DNA of 64,000 nucleotides from Bacillus sp. OxB-1 (GTDB lineage: Bacteria; Bacillota; Bacilli; Bacillales_A; Planococcaceae). The notes beneath the pieces were generated by a model. That model did no database searches. It was not told the origin of the DNA and saw nothing but the letters and a program-made list of their open reading frames with translations. Shown one piece after another: positions 9,146 to 17,890 of this stretch. The translations under genes and the position numbers were made by a program. Each line of letters opens with the position of its first letter. Position 1 is the first letter of the stretch. The stretch lies in the NCBI RefSeq assembly GCF_000829195.1, contig NZ_AP013294.1, positions 1,375,001 to 1,439,000 on the forward strand, written 5' to 3'.

Positions 9146-9332
9146 AAACTGTTCTCCTTTATAGCCAATCATAGAAGTCTTCACAGTGCCTTATCGATTC
9201 TATTTTCTTATACACGATCTCGAAGGACCCAACATACTAATCTGATTCAAATAAGGGTGTGAAGTGGGCCGGTTTTTAATACGGATTCTTTGTTGATCCA
9301 CGAGGCTGTTCGGCTTTCCTCCACTTCTACTA
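9146..9332 (-). other. Non-coding left end of the IS110-type element (candidate bridge RNA region)
   Basis: About 190 bases upstream of the transposase start have no open reading frame and lie between it and the DegV terminator. In IS110-group elements the long non-coding region 5' of the transposase encodes the bridge RNA that pairs with target and donor DNA. This position is the only evidence; I did not fold a convincing RNA. Confidence 0.3.
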
Positions 9333-9376
9333 TAAAAAAATAGTAGCACAAACCATGGCCTTGGTTTGTACTACTA
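9333..9376 (-). terminator. Terminator of the DegV-family gene
   Basis: The arms TAGTAGCACAAACC / GGTTTGTACTACTA (one mismatch) enclose an 8-base loop; on the minus strand a run of seven T follows. It lies past the stop of the DegV gene. Confidence 0.88.
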
Positions 9377-9398
9377 ATGTTAGTATGTTTTTTTTAAT

Positions 9399-10247
9399 TT
9401 ATTCATCAAACCACAGTACAGCCAATGTGCCTTCACCGGCATGGACAGCGAGTGTCGAGCTGATATCGCCGATTTCCACTTCTAGTCCGGGAACTTGCTC
9501 GGCAATCATATGTTTTAAGTGCATGGCCTGCTCCTGCACATTCCCTTGCATAAGATGGATTTTCTTCCGGCGGGGAGTATGGCTTTCCACCACGCGATCG
9601 ACCAAATATTGAAGGGCTTTTTTCTCGGAACGGACCTTTTCGATCGCTTCCAATTCCCCTTTACTGGAAATCTGGACAATCGGTTTCACTTTCAGCAAAC
9701 TGCCGAGGAAAAACTGGACGCCGCTCATCCGGCCGCCTTTGTAAAGTTGTTCGAGCTGGCCGATCAGGATGAAGTTCTGAACGGTCCCCGCCATTTTCTC
9801 GAGTCGGCTTTTGATTTCCGGAATCGTCGCCCCATTTTCATGCAGCTCCATCCCTTTTTCAATCAACCCTGTAATGCCGTACGACAGGGAGAGGGAATCG
9901 ATGAAGGTGATTGGGAACCCCGCCAATTCCGCTCCTGCCGTCGAAGAGGCGAGCGTCCCGCTTAGTTTGCCGGAGACATGCACCGCAATCGCCTGTTCAT
10001 ATCCTTCAGCAATTTTCCGAAAACGTTCCGCAAATTCCCCGGCGGACGGCTGGGAAGTTTTTGGAAACTCCTCGGCGTCTTTGATTTGTGCATACAGTTG
10101 TTCAGGAGTCAAGTCAATTCCGTCAATATATTGCTTTTCCCCGAAATGTATTGTCAACGGAACTGTAAAGAAATCAGGATGTTGCCGAAGATACTCAGGA
10201 ACATAGGCAGTGCTATCCACGATCCAGGCAAGCGGTTTCTTTTTCAT
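9399..10247 (-). CDS. DegV family fatty-acid-binding protein
   Basis: This 282-residue cytosolic protein has the two-domain DegV fold: an EDD-type N-terminal half beginning WIVDSTAYVPEYL, the lipid-contact motif KTSQPSAGEF, and HVSGKLSGTLASS, followed by an alpha/beta C-terminal half (KPIVQISSKGELEAIEKVRS). Family members bind one long-chain fatty acid; the FakB proteins present it to the kinase FakA for phosphorylation. No fakA is in the window, so whether this is a FakB or an uncoupled DegV paralogue cannot be told. It is monocistronic, divergent from the nitroreductase gene, with its own terminator. Confidence 0.92.
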   Translation of the reverse strand: MKKKPLAWIVDSTAYVPEYLRQHPDFFTVPLTIHFGEKQYIDGIDLTPEQLYAQIKDAEEFPKTSQPSAGEFAERFRKIAEGYEQAIAVHVSGKLSGTLASSTAGAELAGFPITFIDSLSLSYGITGLIEKGMELHENGATIPEIKSRLEKMAGTVQNFILIGQLEQLYKGGRMSGVQFFLGSLLKVKPIVQISSKGELEAIEKVRSEKKALQYLVDRVVESHTPRRKKIHLMQGNVQEQAMHLKHMIAEQVPGLEVEIGDISSTLAVHAGEGTLAVLWFDE

Positions 10248-10412
10248 AATCGGATCATCCTTCTTTGTCTAATTGGCTTCTATATTACTATACCATGAAA
10301 AGTAATCAGACGTTCAGTAGATACGAGGGAGAAGGGGCCGTATTCTGCCAAGGTGTACGACAAGGAAAAGTGCGGTATACTGGAGGGAGTATATGAAAAG
10401 GGGTCATGAGGC

Positions 10413-11000
10413 ATGAATCAGCAAACATTGTCTATCAGAGAGGCCATCCGGACAAGACGTTCGATTAAAAACTTCAACGGACAGCCGGTGGACCAAGAAG
10501 ATATTGAAGCAATTCTGGAGGATGCAGTTTGGGCACCCAACCACGGAAACCGTAATCCATGGCGCTTTGTCGTAGCGTCAGGAAAACAATACACGAATTT
10601 TTTGGAAGTGTTGCGTGAATATGGCGTCCCGAACTGGAAAGAGCTAACTCCCGAAAACCTCGAAAGGCAGATGAAAAATTTCACCGGCGCCGGTGCGGTA
10701 GCCATCGTCATCGTACCTGAGGATGCCCGGCAGAAAGAGCGCCTCGAAGATTTTGCAGCAGCCAGTACATGTATCCAGAACATCCAACTTTTGTCATGGG
10801 ATCGGGGAATCGGGACCTGTTGGAAAACACCGGCTTTCCTGGATAATCCGAAATTCCGCGAAGACCTGGGCGTCCAGCCGGGCGAGCGGATCATCAGCAT
10901 GCTGCAATTCGGCTACTACGATGAAATCCCGAAAGCCCGTCCCCGCAAACCGCTCGAGGAAATCGTCACATATTACGGAAGTACTAACGAAGAAGAATGA
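10413..11000 (+). CDS. Nitroreductase family protein
   Basis: This 195-residue flavoprotein belongs to the FMN-dependent nitroreductase family (YfhC-like by overall appearance). The family N-terminal signature is REAIRTRRSIKNFNGQPV; the FMN-site region is DAVWAPNHGNRNPWRF, and the C-terminal part has GIGTCWKTPAFLDNPKFREDLGV. It should use NAD(P)H to reduce quinones or nitro compounds in the cytosol; the physiological substrate is unknown. It is a single gene, divergent from degV and closed by a hairpin terminator. The ATG follows AAAAGGGGTCATGAGGC. Confidence 0.9.
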   Translation: MNQQTLSIREAIRTRRSIKNFNGQPVDQEDIEAILEDAVWAPNHGNRNPWRFVVASGKQYTNFLEVLREYGVPNWKELTPENLERQMKNFTGAGAVAIVIVPEDARQKERLEDFAAASTCIQNIQLLSWDRGIGTCWKTPAFLDNPKFREDLGVQPGERIISMLQFGYYDEIPKARPRKPLEEIVTYYGSTNEEE

Positions 11001-11003
11001 AAA

Positions 11004-11057
11004 CAAGGGGCCGTCCGGGAAATCAGTGAAAACTGACTACCTGTGACAGCCCCTTTT
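11004..11057 (+). terminator. Terminator of the nitroreductase gene
   Basis: The outer stem AAGGGGCCGTC / GACAGCCCCTT and the inner stem TCAGT / ACTGA precede TTTT. The outer arms resemble the ends of the 199-bp repeat elements. Confidence 0.8.
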
Positions 11058-11085
11058 GTGTATTCCTTGGCAGGTCGCGGGGAAG

Positions 11086-11262
11086 CGCTCATACTTCCGC
11101 GTCCGCGCCGATTACCTTCGTTCTCCCGCTTATACCTTAGAGTTACTCGCTCATAATTCCTTCGGCCGCGCTCATAAGTTCCTGTCTCGCGCTTATAACG
11201 CCGGGTTGCGCGCCGATAACTGTGTGGTGTGCCGATAACTATTCGGAAGTGCAGAGAACTGC
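11086..11262. repeat. 21-bp-phased array 1 (degenerate GCTCATAA / GCCGATAAC units)
   Basis: Cores at 11086, 11106, 11127, 11148, 11169, 11190, 11211, about 11230 and about 11251 (CGCTCATA, CGCCGATTA, CGCTTATA, CGCTCATAA twice, CGCTTATAA, CGCCGATAAC, TGCCGATAAC) keep a 20-21 bp spacing although the sequence between them differs. It lies between the convergent nitroreductase and dipeptidase genes. Confidence 0.8.
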
Positions 11263-11288
11263 GTGCCAGCGTCGATACCTCTATAGGC

Positions 11289-11345
11289 GGTGCCAAGTAC
11301 AGCCACAATTCGCATAGACCACGAATGGTGTCTGTACCTGGCACC
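11289..11345. repeat. 54-bp hairpin repeat, copy 1
   Basis: Arms GGTGCCAAGTACAG / CTGTACCTGGCACC flank an inner ATTCG...CGAAT pair. A second copy at 60945-61002 differs at about seven positions, including an exchanged base pair that keeps the stem. There is no T run. Confidence 0.8.
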
Positions 11346-11390
11346 CTGGGGGCATCTTTCACCACATGGTTGCCAGCCGCCCTAGGGAAT

Positions 11391-12788
11391 TTATTTCTTC
11401 AATTCCTCGCCCGTCAAATCTGCAATTTCATAGTAATAGTCTCCGATGACGCGCAATCCTTTGTCGAAGTTCTCCAAATGGAAGTGTTCGTTTGGCGCGT
11501 GGAAGTTTTCCGTGTCCAGTCCGAATCCCATTAGGACGACAGGGACTTGCAGGAGTTCATCAAATGCGGCGACAATCGGAATCGAGCCGCCTCCGCGTGT
11601 GTAGGCGGTCGGCACGTGGTATACCTTTTCATAGGAACGGTCGGCCGCTTGGATAGCAGGGTGGTCGAACGGCGTGATGAACGGTTTTCCTTTGTCGAAT
11701 TCGCTCACTGTCACCGAGACGCCCGCCGGTCTATGTTTTTCGATATGGGCTTTCAGCTTCTCGACAATTTCTTCCGGGTCTTGGTCCGGTACGAGGCGGC
11801 ATGTGATTTTCACTCCGGCTTCTGCGGGCAAGACGGTTTTGATGCCTTCTCCGGAAAAGCCGCCGAAGATGCCGTTCGCTTCGAGTGTCGGCCGTGCCCA
11901 CGTCCGTTCCAGATGGCTGAACCCTGTTTCCCCGAATAACTCGGTGACGCCGACTTCCTGTTTTAACGCCTCTTCATCGAAGTCCAACGCCGCATACGCC
12001 GCCCGTTCCTCGTCCGTCAACGGCCGGACATTGTCATAAAATCCATCCACCGTAATCGTACCTTCCTGATCGTGGAACGAGGCGACGATGGCAGCCAACG
12101 CATGGATCGGGTTTTGGATGCCCCCTCCATACAATCCGGAATGAAGATCGCCTTTGGCACCCCGGACATCGATCTGCACACCGGCCAACCCGCGCAATCC
12201 ATAGCAGACGGCCGGTTGTCCCGGTCCCGCCAGGCCGGTATCCGAAATGACGATGACGTCAGCTGCCAGTTTTTCCTTGTTCGCTTCGATATACGCCTCG
12301 AGGTTGGGACTGCCCACTTCTTCTTCGCCTTCGATGATGAATTTCACATTGACGGGCAGTTCACCATTTTTCGCCATTAACGCCTCGACGACTTTTACAT
12401 GCATGAATACCTGCCCTTTATCATCACTGGCGCCTCGTGCATAAATTTTATCGTCGCGGATTTCGGGCTCGAATGGTTGACTCTCCCATAAATTCAACGG
12501 ATCGACCGGCTGCACATCGTAATGTCCATACACAAGAATGGTCGGTTTTCCTTCCGCATGCAGCCAATCGCCGTACACGACGGGATGCCCTTCGGTTTCA
12601 TCGATGGACACATTTTCAAGCCCCGCCTGTTTGAACGAACCGACTAACCACTCGGCCGCCTTCCGCATATCCTCCTTATGTTCCGAGAGCGAACTGATGC
12701 TGGGGATGCGGAGAAATTCCTTCAACTGTTCCAGATGCGCATCCCGATTTTCATTGAAATAAACGTCCAACCCATTGATATGATTCAC
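11391..12788 (-). CDS. M20 family dipeptidase
   Basis: This 465-residue cytosolic metallopeptidase belongs to the M20 (ArgE/DapE/carnosinase-like) family. Expected di-zinc ligands are visible: His in VYGHYDVQP, bridging Asp in ARGASDDKGQ, the catalytic and ligand Glu pair in EGEEEVGS, Asp in VISDTG, and His near the C-terminus in FHAPNEHF. The lid domain lies at about residues 200-360. It should cleave dipeptides or related amide bonds. It is monocistronic and convergent with the nitroreductase; the space between holds array 1 and the hairpin repeat. Confidence 0.92.
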   Translation of the reverse strand: MNHINGLDVYFNENRDAHLEQLKEFLRIPSISSLSEHKEDMRKAAEWLVGSFKQAGLENVSIDETEGHPVVYGDWLHAEGKPTILVYGHYDVQPVDPLNLWESQPFEPEIRDDKIYARGASDDKGQVFMHVKVVEALMAKNGELPVNVKFIIEGEEEVGSPNLEAYIEANKEKLAADVIVISDTGLAGPGQPAVCYGLRGLAGVQIDVRGAKGDLHSGLYGGGIQNPIHALAAIVASFHDQEGTITVDGFYDNVRPLTDEERAAYAALDFDEEALKQEVGVTELFGETGFSHLERTWARPTLEANGIFGGFSGEGIKTVLPAEAGVKITCRLVPDQDPEEIVEKLKAHIEKHRPAGVSVTVSEFDKGKPFITPFDHPAIQAADRSYEKVYHVPTAYTRGGGSIPIVAAFDELLQVPVVLMGFGLDTENFHAPNEHFHLENFDKGLRVIGDYYYEIADLTGEELKK

Positions 12789-12934
12789 TTCAATCCCTCA
12801 TTTCACAAATTTTCATGTTTGGAAACAGTATAGCAGAAGGAAAGAAGTTAAGTGAGGAGGACAGACTTGACGAGGTTGGTATGGTATGATATTCGAAAGT
12901 TCCAACATCAGTTAGCCGACGTGCAAAGTCTCTG

Positions 12935-14257
12935 ATGGAACTATTGTACATAGGCTTATTTGATGAAGTACAAACTCAATTCGAACTTATCCTGGAGGGA
13001 CTGCCTTTGTTTATCGCGCTCGGATTCTTTTTATTCTTGTCGTTTTTCCTGTCGGGAAGTGAAACGGCCCTAACCGCTGTAAATCGAATGAAAGTCCAGT
13101 TCCGGGCGGATCAGGGGGACAAGCAAGCGATCCGTCTGCAACGACTCATTTCAAAACCGGATCGCATGATCACTGCGATTTTGATCGGGAATAATATTGC
13201 CAATATTATGATGCCGACTATCGTCACGATGATTGCCATCGACAAAGGGGCCAATGTTGGAATATGGACCGGGGTGCTGACTGTCATTTTGATCGTTTTC
13301 GGAGAGGTGTTGCCAAAGACCATCGCCGCGACGTTTGCGGATCGTGTCGCGTATGTCGTGGCGCCGACCATCAGTCTTATCGTTAAAGTCATGACTCCGA
13401 TCACCGCCTTGCTGTCCATGTTCACCAATCTTTTCATCCGCATCATTTCGAAAGGTACAGTGACGGAGGCGACGTTGACAAAAGAGGATCTTCGTTCGTT
13501 AGTGGATATCGCTTCCATCGAAGGGACGTTCGAACAAGATGAATCCCTTCGCTTGAAAGGGGTGCTCGATTTCCCGGAGAAAGACGTGTCAGACGTATTG
13601 GAGACACATCGGACGGATATCGTCGGCCTGTCGATTGACTCCACTTACGAGGAAGTGCGGGATACGATCTTGGAACATTCATATACCCGCTATCCCGTGT
13701 ATGAGGAAAGCATGGATGCGATTGTCGGGGTCTTTTATTCTAAAATGATTATTAGCTGGTCATTGGAGCCGGACCGGAAGCTAGGGGAACTGATCGACCG
13801 AGATCCGCTTTATGTCGTCCAATCTTCCAGTGTCGAACGTGTTTTCAAGTTGATGCTCTCGAAGAAAAAGCATATGGCGATCGTGTTGGACGAGTATGGC
13901 GGGACGCTCGGCATCGTGACGCAAGAGGATATCATCGAGGAAATGATCGGACAAGACATCGAGGATGAGACGGACCAGGAAGAGGAAGAGCTGGTCTATG
14001 AAAAGACGGACACGATGCTCATCTGCCACGGGCGGCTGGAAATCGTCGATGCGATGGAACTGATGGATATTGAACTGCCTACCGATAATGAAACTTTGGG
14101 CGGATTTGTCCTGCAAGAGCTCGGCCATCTTCCCGAGCCGGGGGAACGCTTTACGTATGAAAATCTGCGCTTTGAAATTGAAGAGATGGATCGGAGCCGA
14201 ATTTTGCGAATGAAGATCACAATCAAGGAAGAGGATAATGAGACGCCGGCCACCTGA
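12935..14257 (+). CDS. CNNM/CorC-type membrane protein (hemolysin C family)
   Basis: The protein has up to 440 residues: an N-terminal DUF21/CNNM membrane domain (about residues 25-190, with FLSGSETALTAVNR and IGNNIANI), a CBS pair (about 210-340, with YPVYE and MAIVLDEYGGTLGIVTQEDIIEE) and a C-terminal CorC_HlyC domain. Relatives export or sense Mg2+ and other divalent cations. The ATG at 12935 has no clear ribosome site. TTG at 13007, eight bases after TGGAGG, would give a 416-residue protein starting right at the first membrane helix and may be the true start. It is a single gene. Confidence 0.9.
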   Translation: MELLYIGLFDEVQTQFELILEGLPLFIALGFFLFLSFFLSGSETALTAVNRMKVQFRADQGDKQAIRLQRLISKPDRMITAILIGNNIANIMMPTIVTMIAIDKGANVGIWTGVLTVILIVFGEVLPKTIAATFADRVAYVVAPTISLIVKVMTPITALLSMFTNLFIRIISKGTVTEATLTKEDLRSLVDIASIEGTFEQDESLRLKGVLDFPEKDVSDVLETHRTDIVGLSIDSTYEEVRDTILEHSYTRYPVYEESMDAIVGVFYSKMIISWSLEPDRKLGELIDRDPLYVVQSSSVERVFKLMLSKKKHMAIVLDEYGGTLGIVTQEDIIEEMIGQDIEDETDQEEEELVYEKTDTMLICHGRLEIVDAMELMDIELPTDNETLGGFVLQELGHLPEPGERFTYENLRFEIEEMDRSRILRMKITIKEEDNETPAT

Positions 14258-14300
14258 AAATAGGTGTATCCATTGCTCTGTTCACATATTTTTCAACATG

Positions 14301-14316
14301 CTTACAAGTTTGTAAG
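14301..14316. promoter_or_regulatory. Palindrome upstream of the ECF sigma gene
   Basis: CTTACAAGTTTGTAAG has perfect 7-bp arms with a GT centre. It is 84 bases before the sigma factor start and 44 after the CNNM stop. It could be an operator; nothing else supports this. Confidence 0.3.
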
Positions 14317-14399
14317 CCAACTGAAAGAGATTCCGATGGTTTGTAATCTCCGTATTGCCGATAATGGTATCAACAGTAAGAATACGGAGGCGCTGCAAT

Positions 14400-14945
14400 A
14401 TGAACCAGAATCTGAACGAACTCTATGAAGAATACGGACGATACATATACCACCTATGCTTGAAACTGACCCGCAACAAAGAGGAAGCCGAAGATCTGAT
14501 GCAGGATGTCTGGGTGAAAGTCGTCCGCTACAGTGGACGGATGGCGGATGTCGACCATATGAAAGCTTGGTTGACGACAATTTGCATGAACACGTTCCGC
14601 GACCGATACCGGAAAGACGTCAGACGCAGCAAACATGTGATGAACCAACCTGAAACACTTGATGTGCCACTGCTGGACTTGGTGGAAAGCGATGGACCGA
14701 CACCGTCCGAGCTAGTGGAACGAAACGATATCCAAGTGCGGGTGCAAGAGAAAATCAGCGAGCTGGACCATATTTACAAGAAAACGATTGAATACTTCTA
14801 TGTTTATCAATACTCTTTAATGGAAATTGCGGAAGTGATGAAAGTGTCTATCGGGACTGTGAAATCCAGACTGTTCCGGGCCAAAAAATACTTGAAAGAA
14901 ATCCTTATGGAAGACAATACAGTCCGCGACTATGTCATCGCGTAA
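14400..14945 (+). CDS. ECF-type RNA polymerase sigma factor
   Basis: This 181-residue sigma-70 family protein has region 2 at about residues 5-75 (YEEYGRYIYHLCLKLTRNKEEAEDLMQDVWVKV) and region 4 at about 120-170 (YQYSLMEIAEVMKVSIGTVKSRLFRAKKYL). The start was set at ATG 14400 because GGAGG lies nine bases before it; an upstream in-frame ATG lacks a ribosome site. No anti-sigma factor follows; the next gene, behind a terminator, is a PLD-like membrane protein. Regulation and targets are therefore unknown, and I could not find a convincing autoregulated ECF promoter. Confidence 0.92.
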   Translation: MNQNLNELYEEYGRYIYHLCLKLTRNKEEAEDLMQDVWVKVVRYSGRMADVDHMKAWLTTICMNTFRDRYRKDVRRSKHVMNQPETLDVPLLDLVESDGPTPSELVERNDIQVRVQEKISELDHIYKKTIEYFYVYQYSLMEIAEVMKVSIGTVKSRLFRAKKYLKEILMEDNTVRDYVIA

Positions 14946-14973
14946 ACACAGCCCGACTGCGGCTGTGTTTTTT
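14944..14973 (+). terminator. Terminator of the ECF sigma gene
   Basis: ACACAGCC / GGCTGTGT with a 7-base loop is followed by TTTTTG, immediately overlapping the stop codon. Confidence 0.9.
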
Positions 14974-15039
14974 GTTTGCAAGTCTCCAAGTCAGGGAATC
15001 TATGAATGACAAATGGCAACACAGAACGGGGTTGGAAGG

Positions 15040-16500
15040 ATGACAGAGACAAAGAGGAAGCATCTTCGGAATTATGCAAAGCCGGTCCTGATTGGAATGT
15101 TGCTGCTCTATGGGTTGCTCTATATCGGGGTCATCGTATGGCATACATATAAACCGCTGCCGGATGGAATTTCCTATGAAGGGGATTTACATTTCACGGA
15201 CGACGTGGACATGTTCACGGACCTGACGTACGCCCAGAACGAGGATGGGGACGGGATGGTGCATGAGCTGTCGATTTTTGAAGAAGTGTATAAGATGGTG
15301 GAGGAGGCGGAGGAATTCATTGTCCTCGATTTTTTCCTTCTCGACCATCATTATGATGAAGACGTGGACTTTCCGAAAATTGCACAGACGTTGACAGAGC
15401 GTCTGGTCGCCAAAAAGGAAGAGCATCCGGGGGTCCGAATTGTGTTCATCACCGACCCGGTCAATACGGGGTACGGTTCGTATGAATCGGAATGGTTCAC
15501 CAAAATGGAGAAGGCCGGAATCGAAGTTGTCTATACCGACTTGGATCCACTTCGGGATTCGACTCCGATCTACTCGGGATTATACAGGACCCTATTCCGA
15601 TGGGGGGATCTCGAGAAGAAGGGGTGGATTCCGAACGCGATGGCAAGCGAGGCGCCTAAGATGACGCTGGCCTCCTACATGAAATTGCTGAATGTGAAGG
15701 CGAATCACCGGAAGACGTTCGTCACGGAAAAAGCGGCTTTGGTCACCTCCGGCAATCCGCATGATGCGAGCGGTTTCCATGGCAATGTCGCATTGAAGGT
15801 GAAGGGCGCCGTCTTGAATGATATTTTGGAGGCGGAGGAGGCTGTTCTTGCCTATACGAACGGGGGTTCATTGCCGAGGGGGGATGTCGAAGAGCCGGCA
15901 GACGGAGACTATGCAGTGCAATACATTACCGAGAAAAAGATTTTTGATACGCTGCTTCATGATATTCAGATGACGCAATCCGGGGATACGATCCGGATGG
16001 GGATGTTTTTCATCGCCGAACGGCAGCTTGTCAATGCGCTGGTTGAAGCGGCGAATCGCGGGGTGCAAGTGGAGATGATTTTGGATCCGAACGAAAACTC
16101 TTTCGGAAATGAAAAATCCGGTCTGCCGAATCGTCCCGTCGTGCAAGAGATGGTGGAAGACACGGATGGAAAGCTGGAAGTTCGCTGGTATAACACGGTG
16201 ATCGGTCAATATCATACGAAATTGGTCGTCATTCAGACTACTGAGGAAACATACATTACGAACGGTTCTGCGAATCTGACGGAACGCACTTTGGATAACT
16301 ATAATTTGGAGGGGAACTTGCGGGTGATTGCCCCGAATGACAGTGAATTGGCCCAAGAGCTGGACTCCTATTTTCATAGGCTGTGGGAGAACGAGGATGC
16401 GATGTATACGGTGGATATGGAAAAATATCAGAATGAATTCACGTTTCTCCAACGGGGCATCTATTCATTGCAAAGTTGGCTGAAGTTGACGACCTATTGA
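15040..16500 (+). CDS. Membrane-anchored phospholipase D-like protein
   Basis: This 486-residue protein has one N-terminal membrane helix (about residues 17-38) and an exterior body with two PLD-type half sites: NHRKTFVTEKAALVTSGN and QYHTKLVVIQTTEETYITNGSANLT. Both keep His-x-Lys; the Asp six residues on is replaced (Glu in the first). The second half site looks the better preserved. Enzymes of this kind act on phospholipids (cardiolipin synthase-like) or other phosphodiesters. The start at 15040 is chosen for the GGGG-TTGGAAGG sequence before it; an in-frame ATG at 15013 has no ribosome site. It stands alone. Confidence 0.82.
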   Translation: MTETKRKHLRNYAKPVLIGMLLLYGLLYIGVIVWHTYKPLPDGISYEGDLHFTDDVDMFTDLTYAQNEDGDGMVHELSIFEEVYKMVEEAEEFIVLDFFLLDHHYDEDVDFPKIAQTLTERLVAKKEEHPGVRIVFITDPVNTGYGSYESEWFTKMEKAGIEVVYTDLDPLRDSTPIYSGLYRTLFRWGDLEKKGWIPNAMASEAPKMTLASYMKLLNVKANHRKTFVTEKAALVTSGNPHDASGFHGNVALKVKGAVLNDILEAEEAVLAYTNGGSLPRGDVEEPADGDYAVQYITEKKIFDTLLHDIQMTQSGDTIRMGMFFIAERQLVNALVEAANRGVQVEMILDPNENSFGNEKSGLPNRPVVQEMVEDTDGKLEVRWYNTVIGQYHTKLVVIQTTEETYITNGSANLTERTLDNYNLEGNLRVIAPNDSELAQELDSYFHRLWENEDAMYTVDMEKYQNEFTFLQRGIYSLQSWLKLTTY

Positions 16501-16532
16501 AAAGAGGCTGTCCGATAGGGATGGCCTCGTTT
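16501..16532 (+). terminator. Probable terminator of the PLD-like gene
   Basis: AAAGAGGCTGTCC / GGATGGCCTCGTTT form an imperfect stem right after the stop. Confidence 0.5.
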
Positions 16533-16587
16533 CAATCTGTATATTAAATGTGGTCGGATGCGGAGCAACCTGTCCCGCCCGTATCCA

Positions 16588-16773
16588 TCAAGAAAATTGG
16601 GCTAGTTGTTTATTCAACTCGGCCAGCTTCTCTTCCATCGCTGCCAAGCGGGCTTCGGCTTTTTGGACGGATTGGTCGTTCCCGGTGGATTCGAGCTTCT
16701 CGATATCCCCTTGGAGATTCACATAATCCATCTTCAATTCGGCAATTTCGGATTCCAATTGGCTTTTGTTCAT
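16588..16773 (-). CDS. SE1832 family small coiled-coil protein
   Basis: This 61-residue acidic protein is predicted to be almost wholly helical: MNKSQLESEIAELKMDYVNL, a short GND break, then a second helix ending EKLAELNKQLAQFS, with heptad-like Leu/Ile spacing. It resembles the SE1832 family of Staphylococcus and other Bacilli, whose function is unknown. The start was set at 16773, behind GAGGGGGG; the longer upstream reading has no family character. It follows the PseG/SpsG-like gene by 25 bases on the same strand and may be co-transcribed. Confidence 0.85.
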   Translation of the reverse strand: MNKSQLESEIAELKMDYVNLQGDIEKLESTGNDQSVQKAEARLAAMEEKLAELNKQLAQFS

Positions 16774-16798
16774 GATAGGAGCCCCCCTCGTTTTTCTT

Positions 16799-17890
16799 CT
16801 AGTGTAGCATATGGGAGGTCTCTTTGCCTGTCGAACCGCCGATATTGCGTTTCGGATATTCCAAATAGTAACGGATGGCTTCGCATACCGCATCCTTGCC
16901 GTCGCCGAGTCCGAGGGACAGTTGTTTGGCCACCGCTTTATGGCGGAGCGTTTCATGCAGAAGAGGCTCCATCACGGCATTTAACAATCCCGATTGCTTC
17001 ACTTTACGTCCGAGCCCGAGATGGATGAAACCATGCTTTTCTTTCGGGAAGGCGAGTCCGAGCTCGAAATCATTTTGCGCCAGGACGACACAGGGAATCC
17101 CCATGACGGCGACTTCGTATGGCATATAGCCGGATGAACAGAGTACGACATCTGCCGTCGAACAGACTTCGGCAAAACTGTATGGAGGCAAGATGATCTT
17201 CGTATTGCGACGGCTCAAGGCCATAATCCGGAGCGTGCTAATATCATGACTATAATGCTCACCTACGAGGATCGTTATTTTCAACGGAATCTGAAGCTGC
17301 AACATATGGCGCAACGCCCGATATGTCAAGTTCCCTTCGTCTTCATCCCCAAACGAGATGACAAGATGGGGAAGCGGGCCTGCTGATTTCTGTCGAAGTC
17401 CGATCTCTTTGAATGAATCAACCTCTTCATCCGGAAAGAAGCTCGTCGTCCCGACGACATAATGGTCCGGGACCTCTTCGTTGGAATCCATATACAAAGT
17501 CTGGAAGACGAGATCCGCACAATTTCCCCCATCGCCGAAATCATCGAAGTGGATGATGGAAGGAACGAGTTCCGTAATCCTTTCCGCATCTTCCTGGGTT
17601 GTCGATCCGCTGTCGCGGATCAGGAGATCGGGTTTTAGGACGGCCAACGTCTGGGGAAGGGCGGCTTGGCCGAGAATAGAGATGCTTCGGAATCCGTCCG
17701 GTGCCGGGGGGGAATCCTTCCCGCACAGGAAGACGATTTCCGTTTCTTGCTGCAGCGCGTGTGCGAGTATCGTGGCTCTGCGTTCGGGATAGGAGCCTTT
17801 TCCATCCGAACGTGCAATATAGAATGCGATCCGTTTCTTTTCTTGTCCGCTTATTGGAATCACCCTTTCAAGGAATATCTTAGATACCAT
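16799..17890 (-). CDS. PseG/SpsG-like nucleotide-sugar hydrolase or glycosyltransferase
   Basis: The protein has about 363 residues and a GT-B-like layout. Regions typical of PseG (UDP-2,4-diacetamido-altrose hydrolase) and B. subtilis SpsG are visible: HFDDFGDGGNCADLVFQTLY at the end of the first domain, LVISFGDEDEGNLTYRALRH opening the second, and CSSGYMPYEVAVMGIPCVVL near the UDP site. It may act in surface or spore polysaccharide synthesis, but no sugar genes flank it. The glycine-rich GHxxR motif of PseG is replaced (SDGKGSYPERRA), so activity is uncertain. The start is unclear: ATG 17890 was chosen, but no candidate has a well-spaced ribosome site. Confidence 0.7.
   Translation of the reverse strand: MVSKIFLERVIPISGQEKKRIAFYIARSDGKGSYPERRATILAHALQQETEIVFLCGKDSPPAPDGFRSISILGQAALPQTLAVLKPDLLIRDSGSTTQEDAERITELVPSIIHFDDFGDGGNCADLVFQTLYMDSNEEVPDHYVVGTTSFFPDEEVDSFKEIGLRQKSAGPLPHLVISFGDEDEGNLTYRALRHMLQLQIPLKITILVGEHYSHDISTLRIMALSRRNTKIILPPYSFAEVCSTADVVLCSSGYMPYEVAVMGIPCVVLAQNDFELGLAFPKEKHGFIHLGLGRKVKQSGLLNAVMEPLLHETLRHKAVAKQLSLGLGDGKDAVCEAIRYYLEYPKRNIGGSTGKETSHMLH

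Noticed and set aside
14283-14399. Autoregulated ECF promoter before the sigma gene
   Set aside because: TGAAAG and CGTA occur but 23 bases apart, too far for a SigW-like promoter.
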